The notes under the pieces are model-generated. The model worked only from the letters and a program-made list of their open reading frames with translations, was not told the origin of the DNA and ran no database searches. The translations under genes and the position numbers were made by a program. Below are positions 1-8,685 of a stretch of DNA of 64,000 bases, in pieces. The DNA is from Croceicoccus naphthovorans (GTDB taxonomy: Bacteria > Pseudomonadota > Alphaproteobacteria > Sphingomonadales > Sphingomonadaceae). Position 1 is the first letter of the stretch. Each line of letters begins with the position of its first letter. The stretch is taken from positions 1,119,501-1,183,500 of the forward strand of contig NZ_CP011770.1 of NCBI RefSeq assembly GCF_001028705.1. Reading direction: 5' to 3'.

Positions 1-749
1 TTGCGAAATCCGCCGCAACCTTGCGTGCCCAGCACCAGCAGGTCCGGTTCGTATTGCGCCACCGCGTCCAGAACGGCGCGCTCGGCACCGCCTTCCATCA
101 ATTCGGGTGCCATGCGGGCGGCGAGATCCGGCGGCAGGTCTGCCTTGGCCAGAAACGCATTCAGCGCCTTTTGCGCATTTGCTTGCGTTTCTTCGCTGAC
201 GTGGCTGGCCTTTTGCCATCCGGCGAAGGGCACGTGCCACGCGTGGATCACGTGCATCGGCGGATCGGGGAACAGCGCGCCCGCCGTACGGATCGCGCCG
301 GCGCTGGTATCTGACAGGTCGGTCGCGGCCAGCATCCGGCCATAGGCACGGTGCGGCCTGCGCTTTACCACCAGAACCGGCACTTTCGCATGGCGCAACA
401 GGTGATCGACCGCGGTGCCAAGGAAATAGTCGCCGATGTCGTTGAACCGCGCCACGCCCGTCACGATCAGCTGCGCGCCGAGGTTTTCGGCCAGTTGGGC
501 AATGGCGGTGGGGGCAGAGCCGACCGGCAGTTCCAGCCGCGCCTCCACTCCGTCGGGGATCACGTCTTGCAGGGCGGCGCGGGCGGCATCCATGTTTTCC
601 GACCGGCGGCTGCCCGGGCGCACGACGTGGACGGCGACCAGTTCTACGCCGCGCAGCTTCGCCATCATCGCAGCGCGGTCTATCGCGCGGTCGTCGCGGG
701 CGGACAGGTTGGTGGCGACAAGGACGGGTCCGGTCTTCATCTGGCTCAT
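1..749 (-). CDS. Universal stress protein, tandem UspA domains (3' end outside window)
   Basis: Reading the minus strand from 749 gives an open frame that runs off the window edge without a stop, so the C-terminus is missing. The protein begins MSQMKTGPVLVATNLSARDD and carries two UspA folds: the first ends near VPVLVVKRRP, and a second starts at GRMLAATDLSDTSAGAIRT and reaches LLVLGTQGCGGF at the edge, where the nucleotide-binding G-x2-G-x9-G motif would continue. UspA proteins are cytoplasmic and often bind ATP; the role of this one is unknown. An alternative start lies at 740. It points the same way as the OmpA gene but is separated from it by that gene's terminator, so it probably has its own promoter in 750-930. 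Confidence 0.85.
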   Translation of the reverse strand, partial: MSQMKTGPVLVATNLSARDDRAIDRAAMMAKLRGVELVAVHVVRPGSRRSENMDAARAALQDVIPDGVEARLELPVGSAPTAIAQLAENLGAQLIVTGVARFNDIGDYFLGTAVDHLLRHAKVPVLVVKRRPHRAYGRMLAATDLSDTSAGAIRTAGALFPDPPMHVIHAWHVPFAGWQKASHVSEETQANAQKALNAFLAKADLPPDLAARMAPELMEGGAERAVLDAVAQYEPDLLVLGTQGCGGFR

Positions 750-930
750 GCCATCAGCCTACGAAGCGAGGCTGCATTGCGCAATGGCGGGGCAAGCACA
801 TTGAACGCAGGTATCGCGGCCCGTGCGCGAATGCGGTATAGTCATGCGGGGCGCGAGAGTTCGCCGGGCCGACGTTTCCCGTCCGCACGGGGCCACACCG
901 CTCTCGCGTCCTTCCGGTCCGATTGCACGG

Positions 931-970
931 CGCAGAAAAAAGGGGCCGGATTTCTCCGACCCCCCTTTTC
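931..970 (-). terminator. Rho-independent terminator of the OmpA-family gene
   Basis: On the minus strand a 9-bp stem (GGGGTCGGA with TCCGGCCCC, one G-U pair) closes a GAAA tetraloop and is followed by six T residues. It lies about 20 nt past the OmpA stop codon. Confidence 0.85.
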
Positions 971-990
971 GTATTGCCTGAAGCCGAAGC

Positions 991-2112
991 TTACATGCCC
1001 GAACCCGGACCGTAGGTGATTTCCACCCGGCGGTTCTGGAGTTCGCGGACACCGTCTGCGGTGGGCACGCGCGGGTTGCTTTCGCCGAAAGCTTCGCTCG
1101 TGATCGCCGAGGCGGGGATGCTGCGGGCCGTGAGGTACGCAGTGACCGAGTCGTTGCGACGCTCTGACAAGCCCATGTTGTAGGTCGTCGAGCCCGAACG
1201 GTCGGTATAACCGGCCAGCATGATCGGAACGCTGTCGCAATCGGCATATGCCGCGATGGCGCTGTCGAGGATGCTCGCTGCTTCCGGCGTGATTTCTGCC
1301 GAATCCCAGTCGAAGAACACGATGTACGGGCCCGTGTTGCAGACCGCTGCCGGAGGCGGCGGCGGGGGAGGCGGCGGAGGCGGAGGCGGCGGAGGCGGCG
1401 GGGGAGGCGGCGGGGGCGGCGGAGCCGCGTTGCCGAAGTTGTATCCCAGCGACAGCATCAGCGAGTGCGAACGGAAATCGGTGTCGATCGACCCGCCTTC
1501 GTCCGAAGCCAGCTCTACGTCGTCATGCCGGAAATAGCGGTACTTCAGCCCGATATCCCAGTTGTCCGACAGCGGAGCGCGCACGCCCGCAATCGCCTGC
1601 CATGCGAAGCCGGTGTCGGATTCGCTGAAATCCAGATCGTCTTCGCCGCTGCTCACCTTGGTCCTGGCGACACCGGCACCACCGCCGATGAAGCCCTGCA
1701 GGCCATCGTCGGGGCCGAAGTCCAGCAAGCCGTTCAGCATAAAGCTCAGCGAACTGATCTTGGCCGAGATTTCGTCGTCCGAAAGCTCACCGCCCTCAAT
1801 TCCGTCGCCGAAGTCGAAGAACACCGATGCACCATCGTCGTTCGCCTTCTTGTAGGCAGCTTCTGCCTCAAGCCGGAACATGCCGAAATCGTACCCGACG
1901 ATACCGCCGAAGTCGTATCCGTAGTCCCACTCGAACTCGGCGCCGATGTCGGTGTCTTCGAAATCCGGATCGTCGATGTCAAATTCAAGCTCGCTGTCCT
2001 CAACCTTCATCAGGCCGGCGTCGAACTCGATGTACCATGCTCCGTCGCGGGCGAGTGCGGGCGTTGCCAGCATGCTCGTCGCAAGGGCCATTCCCAGTAT
2101 CTTGGCTCTCAT
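991..2112 (-). CDS. OmpA-family outer membrane protein with polyproline linker
   Basis: The 373-residue product starts with a signal peptide (MRAKILGMALATSMLATPAL then A-RDGAWY). An acidic eight-strand beta-barrel domain follows (about residues 22-220, many D/E-rich loops). Next come 24 consecutive prolines (codons at 1351-1422) and a C-terminal OmpA peptidoglycan-binding domain (YIVFFDWDSAEITPEA, GYTDRSGS, LSERRNDSV, LQNRRVEITYG). It should anchor the outer membrane to the cell wall. The start at 2112 is chosen because GGGGGA stands just upstream and the signal peptide begins there; a longer frame to 2142 adds ten unlikely residues. The polyproline spacer is longer than in most OmpA proteins and is the odd feature. 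Confidence 0.92.
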   Translation of the reverse strand: MRAKILGMALATSMLATPALARDGAWYIEFDAGLMKVEDSELEFDIDDPDFEDTDIGAEFEWDYGYDFGGIVGYDFGMFRLEAEAAYKKANDDGASVFFDFGDGIEGGELSDDEISAKISSLSFMLNGLLDFGPDDGLQGFIGGGAGVARTKVSSGEDDLDFSESDTGFAWQAIAGVRAPLSDNWDIGLKYRYFRHDDVELASDEGGSIDTDFRSHSLMLSLGYNFGNAAPPPPPPPPPPPPPPPPPPPPPPPPAAVCNTGPYIVFFDWDSAEITPEAASILDSAIAAYADCDSVPIMLAGYTDRSGSTTYNMGLSERRNDSVTAYLTARSIPASAITSEAFGESNPRVPTADGVRELQNRRVEITYGPGSGM

Positions 2113-2203
2113 TATTTCCCCCATGCGATACGTCCCCCGCACCCATGTGCCGGGGGCAATTGCAAGACCTTATGTTTATCCGATTTACATTGATCAGGGA
2201 ACA

Positions 2204-2527
2204 TCAATCCGCGATCAGCTTAAATTCATCCGTTTTTTCCGCGATCCCAGTGACTTGGTTGGTAAACGCCTGTGGGTATCGCGGCCTTGCTGTGCCACCG
2301 GCATTGCCTTGCGCGGCGCGAACCCCTGTCTGGCTCTGCCGCCTAGCGCAGCGTCTACAGCGCCGCGCCCGAGACGCTGACATCTTCCGCCGCCCGACCC
2401 ATGAGGTTCCCTTTGGCCCACACCGCGCCAGCGCGGCGACGCAAGGCCGCTGCACTTCGGGCGTTAGCCGCGCATGCTCGGCGCGCTCCACGGGAGTGAA
2501 GGGCAAGGGATCGGGCGTGGCGGACAT
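2204..2527 (-). pseudogene. Decayed helix-turn-helix gene of the family seen again at 62101
   Basis: The minus strand begins MSATPDPLPFTPVERAEHAR followed by LTPEVQRPCVAALARCG, which looks like the N-terminus of a small alphaproteobacterial DNA-binding family (wing sequence plus 'QR.FVAALA..G' helix). After ALARCG similarity jumps frame to GRAAEDVSVSGAAL, followed by TAG and then a second in-frame TAG. It jumps again to QGFAPRKAMPVAQQGRD, the expected recognition-helix tail. Three pieces in three frames with stops indicate a dead gene. The family assignment comes from recalled sequence patterns and from its resemblance to the IS-truncated gene at 62101-62871. An open frame of 107 codons exists but is unlikely to make a functional protein. 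Confidence 0.5.
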
Positions 2528-2655
2528 GAGGGCGCGCCGTGCGGGGGATTTGCTGGGGCGCTGATTTTGCGGGACGACTTAAAACATCGGTCCTGCCGTG
2601 GGCATGCCTTATGTATCGCTCGACAAGGCCATCAGGACCGCGCCACGCATTGATC

Positions 2656-2697
2656 CAAAATTGTGGGATATATAGTCAAAATTGTGGGATATATAGT
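2656..2697. repeat. Perfect 21-bp tandem duplication (2 copies)
   Basis: Bases 2656-2676 and 2677-2697 are identical; each unit starts CAAAATTGTGGG and ends ATATATAGT. The units are AT-rich in a GC-rich genome and contain a TATATA step. They could be a duplicated operator or promoter element, or replication slippage. Confidence 0.9.
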
Positions 2698-2877
2698 GAT
2701 GTCTATGGGATGGCTGAGGCTCGGGCATCGCTATTCGTTTAACTTAGCAAACGCTTAGAGCCAATGGTTGAGCACCTTCGACTTCAAGTTGTTGATGCGT
2801 TACGGCTTCCGCCTCCAATGTTTATAAGTCTCAAATGACTGTAACGGCTGATAGTGGCTCCGGAGTGTTTCCCTCAG

Positions 2878-2978
2878 CCCCTCAAACGCCGGGCAGCCCC
2901 CATCCGGAGGCGCCTTGGCTTCGCCGCATAAGAGGCGGCGCGCGTTCGCGCTTGCGGGTGTCGCTGACGCGCCCCGGA
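2878..2978 (+). repeat. Structured interspersed repeat, copy A
   Basis: About 100 bp sharing with copies B (3043-3145, opposite strand) and C (37614-37713) the order CCTCAAACGCCGG, hairpin 1 with ATCC loop, TTGGCTT..C..CGCATAA, hairpin 2 and CTTGCGGG. Here hairpin 1 is 2896-2911 (one mismatch) and hairpin 2 is GCGC-GTTC-GCGC near 2940-2951. The stem bases differ from the other copies but still pair. Confidence 0.8.
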
Positions 2979-3042
2979 CTTTCGCCAATATCGGCGGTGG
3001 GCGCATTGACGCTTGGTGCGAGTCAGCTAGACAGCGCTTGAA

Positions 3043-3145
3043 CGGGGCACCGCAGGTGACTCCCGCAAGGCCGAACGGCCGCCCGCAGCGCCGCTAGGCG
3101 CGAGGAAAGCCTAAGGGGCCGGATGGCCCCGCCGGCGCTTGAGGC
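3043..3145 (-). repeat. Structured interspersed repeat, copy B (inverted relative to copy A)
   Basis: Read on the minus strand, this copy has CCTCAAGCGCCGG, then hairpin 1 GGGGCC-ATCC-GGCCCC-type (3115-3130), a TAGGCTTTCCTCGCG segment, hairpin 2 GGCC-GTTC-GGCC (3069-3080) and CTTGCGGGAGTC. With copy A it forms a widely spaced inverted pair upstream of the str operon. Confidence 0.8.
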
Positions 3146-3499
3146 CAAACTAACATTGACCCCACCGCAAAACCCGCGTAGGGGCGCGCGCAATCTCGGT
3201 GTTGGATATCTCCAACGTCGCTGACCATAGAGCTGAACATTGCCGGTGAGTTGGGGCTGAACCCCCGGTTATCCGTCAAAGTAACCTGCGGCATGCAGGT
3301 GGAGCGTTTCGGTTCGTGCGAATGCCCGCTGGCGTGGCCCTTATATATGGGCCGCTCGCCGCATTCGCCCGATCCTTTTCCTTCCGCCCACATTCGCTAA
3401 CGGCCCTGACACCAGTTTCGGCCCGGACCCATCCGCATCTGCGCGGGCGAGGGCGCAACCCGACGGGGGAAACCCCGCGGTCAAGAAGGAAAGACGTTA

Positions 3500-3871
3500 A
3501 TGCCCACTATCAACCAGCTGGTCCGCAAGGGCCGCGTTCCGCAGAAGGCCAAGAGCAAGGTTCCTGCGATGGAGCAGAACCCGCAGAAGCGCGGCGTCTG
3601 CACCCGCGTGTACACCACGACCCCGAAGAAGCCGAACTCGGCGCTTCGCAAGGTTGCCAAGGTCCGCCTGACCAACGGCCGCGAAGTCATCAGCTACATC
3701 CCGGGCGAAGGCCACAACCTGCAGGAACACAGCGTCGTGCTGATCCGCGGCGGCCGTGTTCGCGACCTTCCCGGCGTTCGCTACCACGTCCTGCGCGGCG
3801 TGCTGGATACGCAGGGCGTGAAGGACCGCAAGCAGTCCCGCTCGAAGTACGGCGCCAAGCGTCCGAAGTAA
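3500..3871 (+). CDS. rpsL: 30S ribosomal protein S12
   Basis: The 123-residue product has the S12 length and the decoding-centre segments [18 protein letters not shown] and [20 protein letters not shown]. The lysines at the usual streptomycin-resistance positions (TPKKPN and GVKDRKQ) look wild-type. It is the first gene of the str operon. A purine-rich site GAAGGAAAG precedes the ATG. It is followed not by a short spacer but by a 90-nt inverted repeat before rpsG. Confidence 0.98.
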   Translation: MPTINQLVRKGRVPQKAKSKVPAMEQNPQKRGVCTRVYTTTPKKPNSALRKVAKVRLTNGREVISYIPGEGHNLQEHSVVLIRGGRVRDLPGVRYHVLRGVLDTQGVKDRKQSRSKYGAKRPK

Positions 3872-3880
3872 TTCGATTTT

Positions 3881-3970
3881 CCCGTCATCCCGGACTTGAT
3901 CCGGGATCCCGCTTTCTTCTCGCCGAGAGCAGGAAAGCAGCTGGACCCCGGATCAAGTCCGGGGTGACGA
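3881..3970. repeat. Long inverted repeat (TCATCCCGGACTTGATCCGGG family) between rpsL and rpsG
   Basis: The left arm (3881-3909) and right arm (3943-3970) are almost perfectly complementary around the core CCGGACTTGATCCGG. The 33-nt centre holds further pairing (GCTTTC with GAAAGC, TCTCG with GAGA), so the transcript could form one hairpin of about 90 nt. The core is a dispersed repeat that I recognise from many alphaproteobacterial genomes. It has no T-tract, so it is not a classic terminator. Confidence 0.9.
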
Positions 3971-3990
3971 AATAAAAGAAGGATACTCAA

Positions 3991-4461
3991 ATGAGTCGTC
4001 GTCGTCGTCCCGAGAAGCGGGAAATCCTGCCTGATCCGAAGTTCGGTGATCAGGTCCTGTCGAAGTTCATGAACAACCTCATGCTCGACGGCAAGAAGTC
4101 GGTTGCCGAAAAGATCGTCTATGGCGCGCTCGACACGGTCGAAGCGAAGGCCAAGGCCGATCCGGTGCAGCTGTTCCACGATGCGCTGAACAACGTCATG
4201 CCGCAGATCGAAGTCCGCAGCCGCCGCGTTGGCGGTGCAACCTATCAGGTTCCGGTCGAGGTTCGCCCCGAGCGTGCGCAGGCTCTGGCCATTCGCTGGC
4301 TGATCACGGCGGCGCGCAACCGCCCCGAAACGACGATGGCCGCGCGCCTCTCGGGTGAGCTGATGGATGCTTCGAACAACCGCGGCAACGCCGTGAAAAA
4401 GCGCGAAGACACCCACCGCATGGCCGACGCGAACCGCGCGTTCTCGCACTACCGCTGGTAA
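3991..4461 (+). CDS. rpsG: 30S ribosomal protein S7
   Basis: At 156 residues this has the standard S7 length, with the conserved start [20 protein letters not shown], the RNA-binding [17 protein letters not shown] segment and the C-terminal [21 protein letters not shown]7 nucleates assembly of the 30S head. The ribosome site AGAAGGA lies 10 nt before the ATG and directly after the inverted repeat that separates it from rpsL. fusA follows after 132 nt. Confidence 0.98.
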   Translation: MSRRRRPEKREILPDPKFGDQVLSKFMNNLMLDGKKSVAEKIVYGALDTVEAKAKADPVQLFHDALNNVMPQIEVRSRRVGGATYQVPVEVRPERAQALAIRWLITAARNRPETTMAARLSGELMDASNNRGNAVKKREDTHRMADANRAFSHYRW

Positions 4462-4593
4462 TGCGTATCTGTTGCGCGGCGGGCCGGTCCTGCCGCGTCT
4501 TCAGATAGTCATAATACACACTATATGGGGCGGGTCTTCGGGCCTTCCCCGAACCCTTATAGCCCGACCCTCAAAGCCCCTAAGGAATTTTCC

Positions 4594-6726
4594 ATGGCGC
4601 GCGAATATCCGCTGGATCGCTATCGCAACATCGGCATCATGGCCCACATCGATGCCGGTAAGACCACGACGACCGAGCGTATCCTCTACTACACCGGCAA
4701 GTCCTACAAGATCGGCGAAGTCCATGACGGCGCCGCCACCATGGACTGGATGGAGCAGGAGCAGGAACGCGGCATCACCATCACCTCGGCTGCGACCACC
4801 ACCTTCTGGACGCCCGAAGACCCCACAATGGACCCGCGGTCGGAGCCTGACGCTCTGCGCGCGGAAATGCCGAAGTACCGCATCAACATCATCGACACCC
4901 CCGGACACGTCGACTTCACCATCGAAGTCGAACGTTCGCTGCGCGTCCTCGACGGTGCGGTCGCGGTGTTCGACGGCGTGGCCGGCGTTGAGCCGCAGTC
5001 CGAAACCGTGTGGCGCCAAGCCGACAAGTACGGCGTTCCGCGGATGTGCTTCGTCAACAAGCTCGACCGTACCGGTGCCGACTTCTACTACTGCGTGAAG
5101 TCGATCGTGGATCGTCTCGGTGCGACGCCGCTGGTGATCACGCTGCCGATCGGTGCGGAAAGCAACCTCAAGGGCGTGGTCGACCTCGTCGCCAATCGCG
5201 GCATCGTGTGGCAGGCCGAAGACCTGGGCGCAAAGTACGAGTTCGTCGACATCCCCGAGGACATGGCCGACAAGGTCGCCGAATACCGCGAGAAGCTGCT
5301 TGAAACCGTTGTCGAACAGGACGACGAAGTGATGGAAGCCTATCTCGAAGGTGAAGAGCCCGACGTGGCGACCATCAAGCGCCTCATCCGCAAGGGCACC
5401 ATGGCGCGCGATTTCGTGCCCGTGACCTGCGGCTCGGCGTTCAAGAACAAGGGCGTTCAGCCCCTGCTCGACGCGGTTGTCGATTACATGCCGTCGCCGC
5501 TCGACGTTCCCGCGATCAAGGGCGTGCTGCCCGATAGCGACGAGGAAGTCGAACGTCCGTCGGACGACAACGCTCCGTTCGCGGCGCTGGCGTTCAAGAT
5601 CATGAACGACCCGTTCGTCGGCTCGCTCACCTTCACCCGCATCTATTCGGGCAAGCTGTCCAAGGGCACGTACCTGAACTCGGTGAAGGACAAGAAGGAA
5701 AAGGTCGGGCGCATGCTTCTTATGCACTCGAACAACCGCGAGGATATCGACGAAGCATTCGCGGGCGACATCGTTGCGCTGGCGGGTATGAAGGACACGA
5801 CCACCGGCGACACGCTGTGCGATCCGGCCAAGCCCGTGATCCTGGAGCGTATGGAGTTCCCCGAGCCGGTTATCGAGCTGTCGGTCGAACCCAAGACCAA
5901 GGCCGACCAGGAAAAGATGGGCGTCGCGCTCAATCGCCTGGCTGCCGAGGATCCGTCCTTCCGCGTCACGACCGACCACGAATCGGGCCAGACGATCATC
6001 AAGGGCATGGGCGAACTTCACCTCGACATCCTCGTCGATCGCATGAAGCGCGAGTTCAAGGTCGAAGCGAACGTCGGTGCGCCGCAGGTTGCTTACCGCG
6101 AATATCTCGGCAAGCCGGTCGACGTCGATTACACCCACAAGAAGCAGTCGGGCGGCTCGGGCCAGTTCGGCCGCGTCAAGGTCAAGGTCACCCCGGGTGA
6201 GCGCGGTCAGGGTTTTGTCTTCGAAGACAATATCAAGGGCGGCAACATCCCGAAGGAATACATCCCGGCGATCGAGAAGGGGCTGCGCGAGCAGGCCGAG
6301 AGCGGTTACCTGGTGGGCTTCCCGATCATCGACTTCACGGTCGAACTGTACGACGGTGCGTACCACGACGTCGACTCGAGCGCGATTGCGTTCGAAATCG
6401 CCGGTCGCGGTGCGATGCGCGAAGTTGCGCAGAAGGCCGGGATCAAGCTGCTTGAACCGATCATGAAGGTCGAGGTCGTGACCCCCGAGGATTACCTCGG
6501 CGACGTCATCGGCGACCTCAACAGCCGTCGTGGCCAGATTCAGGGCACCGACACCCGCGGCAACGCACAGGCTGTCGAGGCCAACGTGCCGCTGGCAAAC
6601 ATGTTCGGCTACGTGAACGAACTGCGGTCCTTTACCCAGGGCCGTGCGCAGTACACGATGCAGTTCAGCCACTATGACGAGGTTCCGGCGAATGTCGCGG
6701 CCGAAGTCAAGGAGAAGCTTGCCTAA
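4594..6726 (+). CDS. fusA: Translation elongation factor G
   Basis: The 710-residue GTPase drives ribosomal translocation. It starts [20 protein letters not shown], with P-loop [11 protein letters not shown], switch region [13 protein letters not shown] and NKLDRTGAD, then domains II to V ([26 protein letters not shown]). The start at 4594 follows TAAGGAAT; upstream in-frame starts would add a non-conserved 23-residue leader. Between FW and [10 protein letters not shown] it has about 23 residues ([20 protein letters not shown] and three more) where E. coli has about 9, so the G domain has a longer effector loop. It lies in the str operon between rpsG and tuf. Confidence 0.98.
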   Translation: MAREYPLDRYRNIGIMAHIDAGKTTTTERILYYTGKSYKIGEVHDGAATMDWMEQEQERGITITSAATTTFWTPEDPTMDPRSEPDALRAEMPKYRINIIDTPGHVDFTIEVERSLRVLDGAVAVFDGVAGVEPQSETVWRQADKYGVPRMCFVNKLDRTGADFYYCVKSIVDRLGATPLVITLPIGAESNLKGVVDLVANRGIVWQAEDLGAKYEFVDIPEDMADKVAEYREKLLETVVEQDDEVMEAYLEGEEPDVATIKRLIRKGTMARDFVPVTCGSAFKNKGVQPLLDAVVDYMPSPLDVPAIKGVLPDSDEEVERPSDDNAPFAALAFKIMNDPFVGSLTFTRIYSGKLSKGTYLNSVKDKKEKVGRMLLMHSNNREDIDEAFAGDIVALAGMKDTTTGDTLCDPAKPVILERMEFPEPVIELSVEPKTKADQEKMGVALNRLAAEDPSFRVTTDHESGQTIIKGMGELHLDILVDRMKREFKVEANVGAPQVAYREYLGKPVDVDYTHKKQSGGSGQFGRVKVKVTPGERGQGFVFEDNIKGGNIPKEYIPAIEKGLREQAESGYLVGFPIIDFTVELYDGAYHDVDSSAIAFEIAGRGAMREVAQKAGIKLLEPIMKVEVVTPEDYLGDVIGDLNSRRGQIQGTDTRGNAQAVEANVPLANMFGYVNELRSFTQGRAQYTMQFSHYDEVPANVAAEVKEKLA

Positions 6727-6829
6727 GCAAGCTCAACGGTCTAGGGGCGGCGCCTGATTCAGCGGGTGCCGCCTTTCGTCCCGCCCGAAATCAAGATCAA
6801 CAGATCCAGACGAACAGAGGTTTTTTACA

Positions 6830-8005
6830 ATGGCGAAAGCTAAGTTTGAGCGGAACAAGCCGCACTGCAACATCGGCACCATCGGTCACGTCGACCACGG
6901 CAAGACCACGCTGACCGCGGCCATCACCAAGGTCCTCGGCGCCCCCGTCGATTTCGCAAACATCGACAAGGCCCCCGAAGAGCGTGAGCGCGGCATCACC
7001 ATCTCGACCGCACACGTCGAGTACGAGACCGACGCCCGCCACTATGCGCACGTCGACTGCCCGGGTCACGCCGACTACGTGAAGAACATGATCACCGGTG
7101 CCGCCCAGATGGACGGCGCGATCCTCGTCGTGAACGCCGCCGACGGCCCGATGCCCCAGACCCGTGAGCACATCCTGCTCGCCCGTCAGGTCGGCGTTCC
7201 GGCTCTCGTCGTTTTCATGAACAAGGTCGATCAGGTCGACGATCCGGAACTGCTCGAGCTGGTTGAGCTGGAAATCCGCGAGCTTCTGTCGAGCTACGAT
7301 TTCCCGGGCGACGACATTCCCGTGATCTCGGGTTCGGCTCTGGCCGCTCTCGAAGGTCGCGATGCCGAAATCGGCGAAGACAAGATCAAGGAACTGATGC
7401 AGGCCGTGGATGACTACATCCCGCAGCCGCCGCGTCCGACCGACAAGCCCTTCCTGATGCCCGTCGAAGACGTGTTCTCGATCTCGGGTCGTGGTACGGT
7501 TGTCACCGGCCGTGTCGAAACCGGCATCGTCAAGGTTGGTGAAGAAGTCGAGATCGTCGGCATCAAGGACACCAAGAAGACGACCGTCACCGGCGTCGAA
7601 ATGTTCCGCAAGCTGCTCGATCAGGGTGAAGCCGGCGACAACATCGGTGCGCTGATCCGCGGCGTTGGCCGTGAAGAGGTCGAGCGTGGCCAGGTCCTCT
7701 GCAAGCCCGGTTCGGTTACCCCGCACACCGAGTTCAACGCAGAAGTCTACGTCCTGTCGAAGGACGAAGGTGGCCGTCACACGCCTTTCTTCGCCAACTA
7801 CCGTCCGCAGTTCTACTTCCGTACGACCGACGTGACGGGCGAAGTGGTTCTGCCGGAAGGCACCGAGATGGTGATGCCGGGCGACAATGTAACGATCGGC
7901 GTCAAGCTGATCGCGCCGATCGCGATGGATGAGGGTCTTCGCTTCGCAATTCGCGAAGGTGGCCGCACCGTCGGTTCGGGGGTTGTCAGCAACATCACGA
8001 AGTAA
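6830..8005 (+). CDS. tuf: Translation elongation factor Tu
   Basis: The 391-residue GTPase delivers aminoacyl-tRNA to the ribosome. Visible motifs are [11 protein letters not shown] (P-loop), RERGITI (switch I), [16 protein letters not shown] and the domain II/III sequences [18 protein letters not shown] and [14 protein letters not shown]. It closes the str operon and is followed by a terminator-like hairpin. Only one tuf copy lies in the window; a second copy elsewhere is possible, as in many proteobacteria. Confidence 0.98.
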   Translation: MAKAKFERNKPHCNIGTIGHVDHGKTTLTAAITKVLGAPVDFANIDKAPEERERGITISTAHVEYETDARHYAHVDCPGHADYVKNMITGAAQMDGAILVVNAADGPMPQTREHILLARQVGVPALVVFMNKVDQVDDPELLELVELEIRELLSSYDFPGDDIPVISGSALAALEGRDAEIGEDKIKELMQAVDDYIPQPPRPTDKPFLMPVEDVFSISGRGTVVTGRVETGIVKVGEEVEIVGIKDTKKTTVTGVEMFRKLLDQGEAGDNIGALIRGVGREEVERGQVLCKPGSVTPHTEFNAEVYVLSKDEGGRHTPFFANYRPQFYFRTTDVTGEVVLPEGTEMVMPGDNVTIGVKLIAPIAMDEGLRFAIREGGRTVGSGVVSNITK

Positions 8006-8096
8006 TATAGGCGCCACACCGGCAGGGGCGGGGTGATTCACCCTGTCCCCCGCCGGTCGGAATTTTCGGAAGGGCCGCCCCTTCCCGCGCGGGTCG

Positions 8097-8136
8097 AAAG
8101 ACCGCGATGGTGAGGCGGGGCGGTTCTTTCTTTTTT
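8097..8136 (+). terminator. Terminator-like hairpin after tuf
   Basis: AAAGACCGC (8097-8105) pairs with GCGGTTCTTT (8120-8129, one bulged T) and is followed by a T-rich run ending at 8136. rpsJ starts only 53 nt later, so it may end the str transcript or attenuate entry into S10. A GC-rich stem near 8019-8058 lies just upstream. Confidence 0.6.
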
Positions 8137-8188
8137 GGGAAAAGGGCGGTTGCCCCGATCCCGTGGCTCTTTCGCATCGGTATTGGAA

Positions 8189-8500
8189 ATGGAAGCTCAG
8201 AATATCCGCATTCGCCTCAAGGCGTTTGACCATCGCGTGCTCGACCAGGCTACTGGCGAGATCGCGGAAACCGCTCGCCGCACTGGCGCGCTGATCCGGG
8301 GCCCCATTCCGCTGCCGACGCGTATCGAGAAGTTCACCGTGAACCGCGGTCCGCACATCGACAAGAAGTCGCGGGAGCAGTTCGAGGTTCGTACTTACAA
8401 GCGGTTGCTCGACATCGTGCAGCCCAATGCCGCCACCGTGGACGCGCTGATGAAGCTCGACCTCGCCGCTGGCGTCAACGTGGAGATCAAGCTGGCTTGA
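8189..8500 (+). CDS. rpsJ: 30S ribosomal protein S10
   Basis: The 103-residue product has the exact usual S10 length. It begins [20 protein letters not shown] and contains [20 protein letters not shown] and the C-terminal [14 protein letters not shown]. The ATG at 8189 is preferred over an in-frame TTG at 8135, which would add 18 non-conserved residues and lies in the terminator T-tract. It is the first gene of the S10 cluster; S10 also takes part in transcription antitermination with NusB (family knowledge). Confidence 0.98.
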   Translation: MEAQNIRIRLKAFDHRVLDQATGEIAETARRTGALIRGPIPLPTRIEKFTVNRGPHIDKKSREQFEVRTYKRLLDIVQPNAATVDALMKLDLAAGVNVEIKLA

Positions 8501-8685
8501 TCTCTGCTGGCCTGAGATGGCCGCAGACTTAGAGATACCGCCGGAGTTCGCTCCGGGCTGCGTCTCCCGTCTCGCTTCTCCCGCAAGGGATTTGCACTTT
8601 CAGCCCGGACGGGGCGACGCATGACAATCAGGGCTGGCAAGCACCGTGGGATGGTCCCTGGGTGCCTCTGTGAGGAGATTGGATC
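8501..8685 (+). promoter_or_regulatory. Structured 185-nt spacer between rpsJ and rplC
   Basis: The spacer holds a CCGGAG-TTCG-CTCCGG hairpin (8541-8556) and a second hairpin GCACC..GGG-loop-CCC..GGTGC (8641-8665) that ends just before the rplC ribosome site GAGGAG (8672-8677). No protein-coding frame is convincing. It could be a leader for autogenous control or an internal promoter region (inference). Confidence 0.4.

Larger units (their letters stand above)
2528..3499. other. Gene-poor intergenic region and leader before the str operon
   Basis: No frame in this 970-bp stretch looks like a real protein. It holds the 21-bp tandem repeat and two inverted copies of the structured repeat (listed separately). 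The last 150 bases form the rpsL leader. A ggccc-ttatatat-gggcc sequence at 3336-3353 could contain a -10 region for the str operon, but no convincing -35 was identified. The rpsL ribosome site is AAGAAGGAAAG just before 3500. Confidence 0.5.

Noticed and set aside
2835..3041. Open frame of 68 codons over structured repeat copy A
   Set aside because: It is the translation of the repeat itself; the same element lies non-coding between rpoA and rplQ.
3094..3393. Minus-strand 99-codon frame upstream of rpsL
   Set aside because: No ribosome site or similarity; it covers repeat copy B and the rpsL leader.
4501..6672. Minus-strand open frame of 723 codons opposite fusA
   Set aside because: It mirrors the strongly biased codons of fusA, has no family motifs and no ribosome site; fusA is certain.
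8019..8058. GC-rich stem directly after tuf as the main terminator
   Set aside because: It can fold but has no T-tract; the hairpin at 8097-8136 with a T-run is the better candidate.
6797..8356. Minus-strand open frame of 519 codons opposite tuf and rpsJ
   Set aside because: Crosses two highly conserved genes and the intergenic terminator; low-complexity Arg/Asp-rich translation without known domain.
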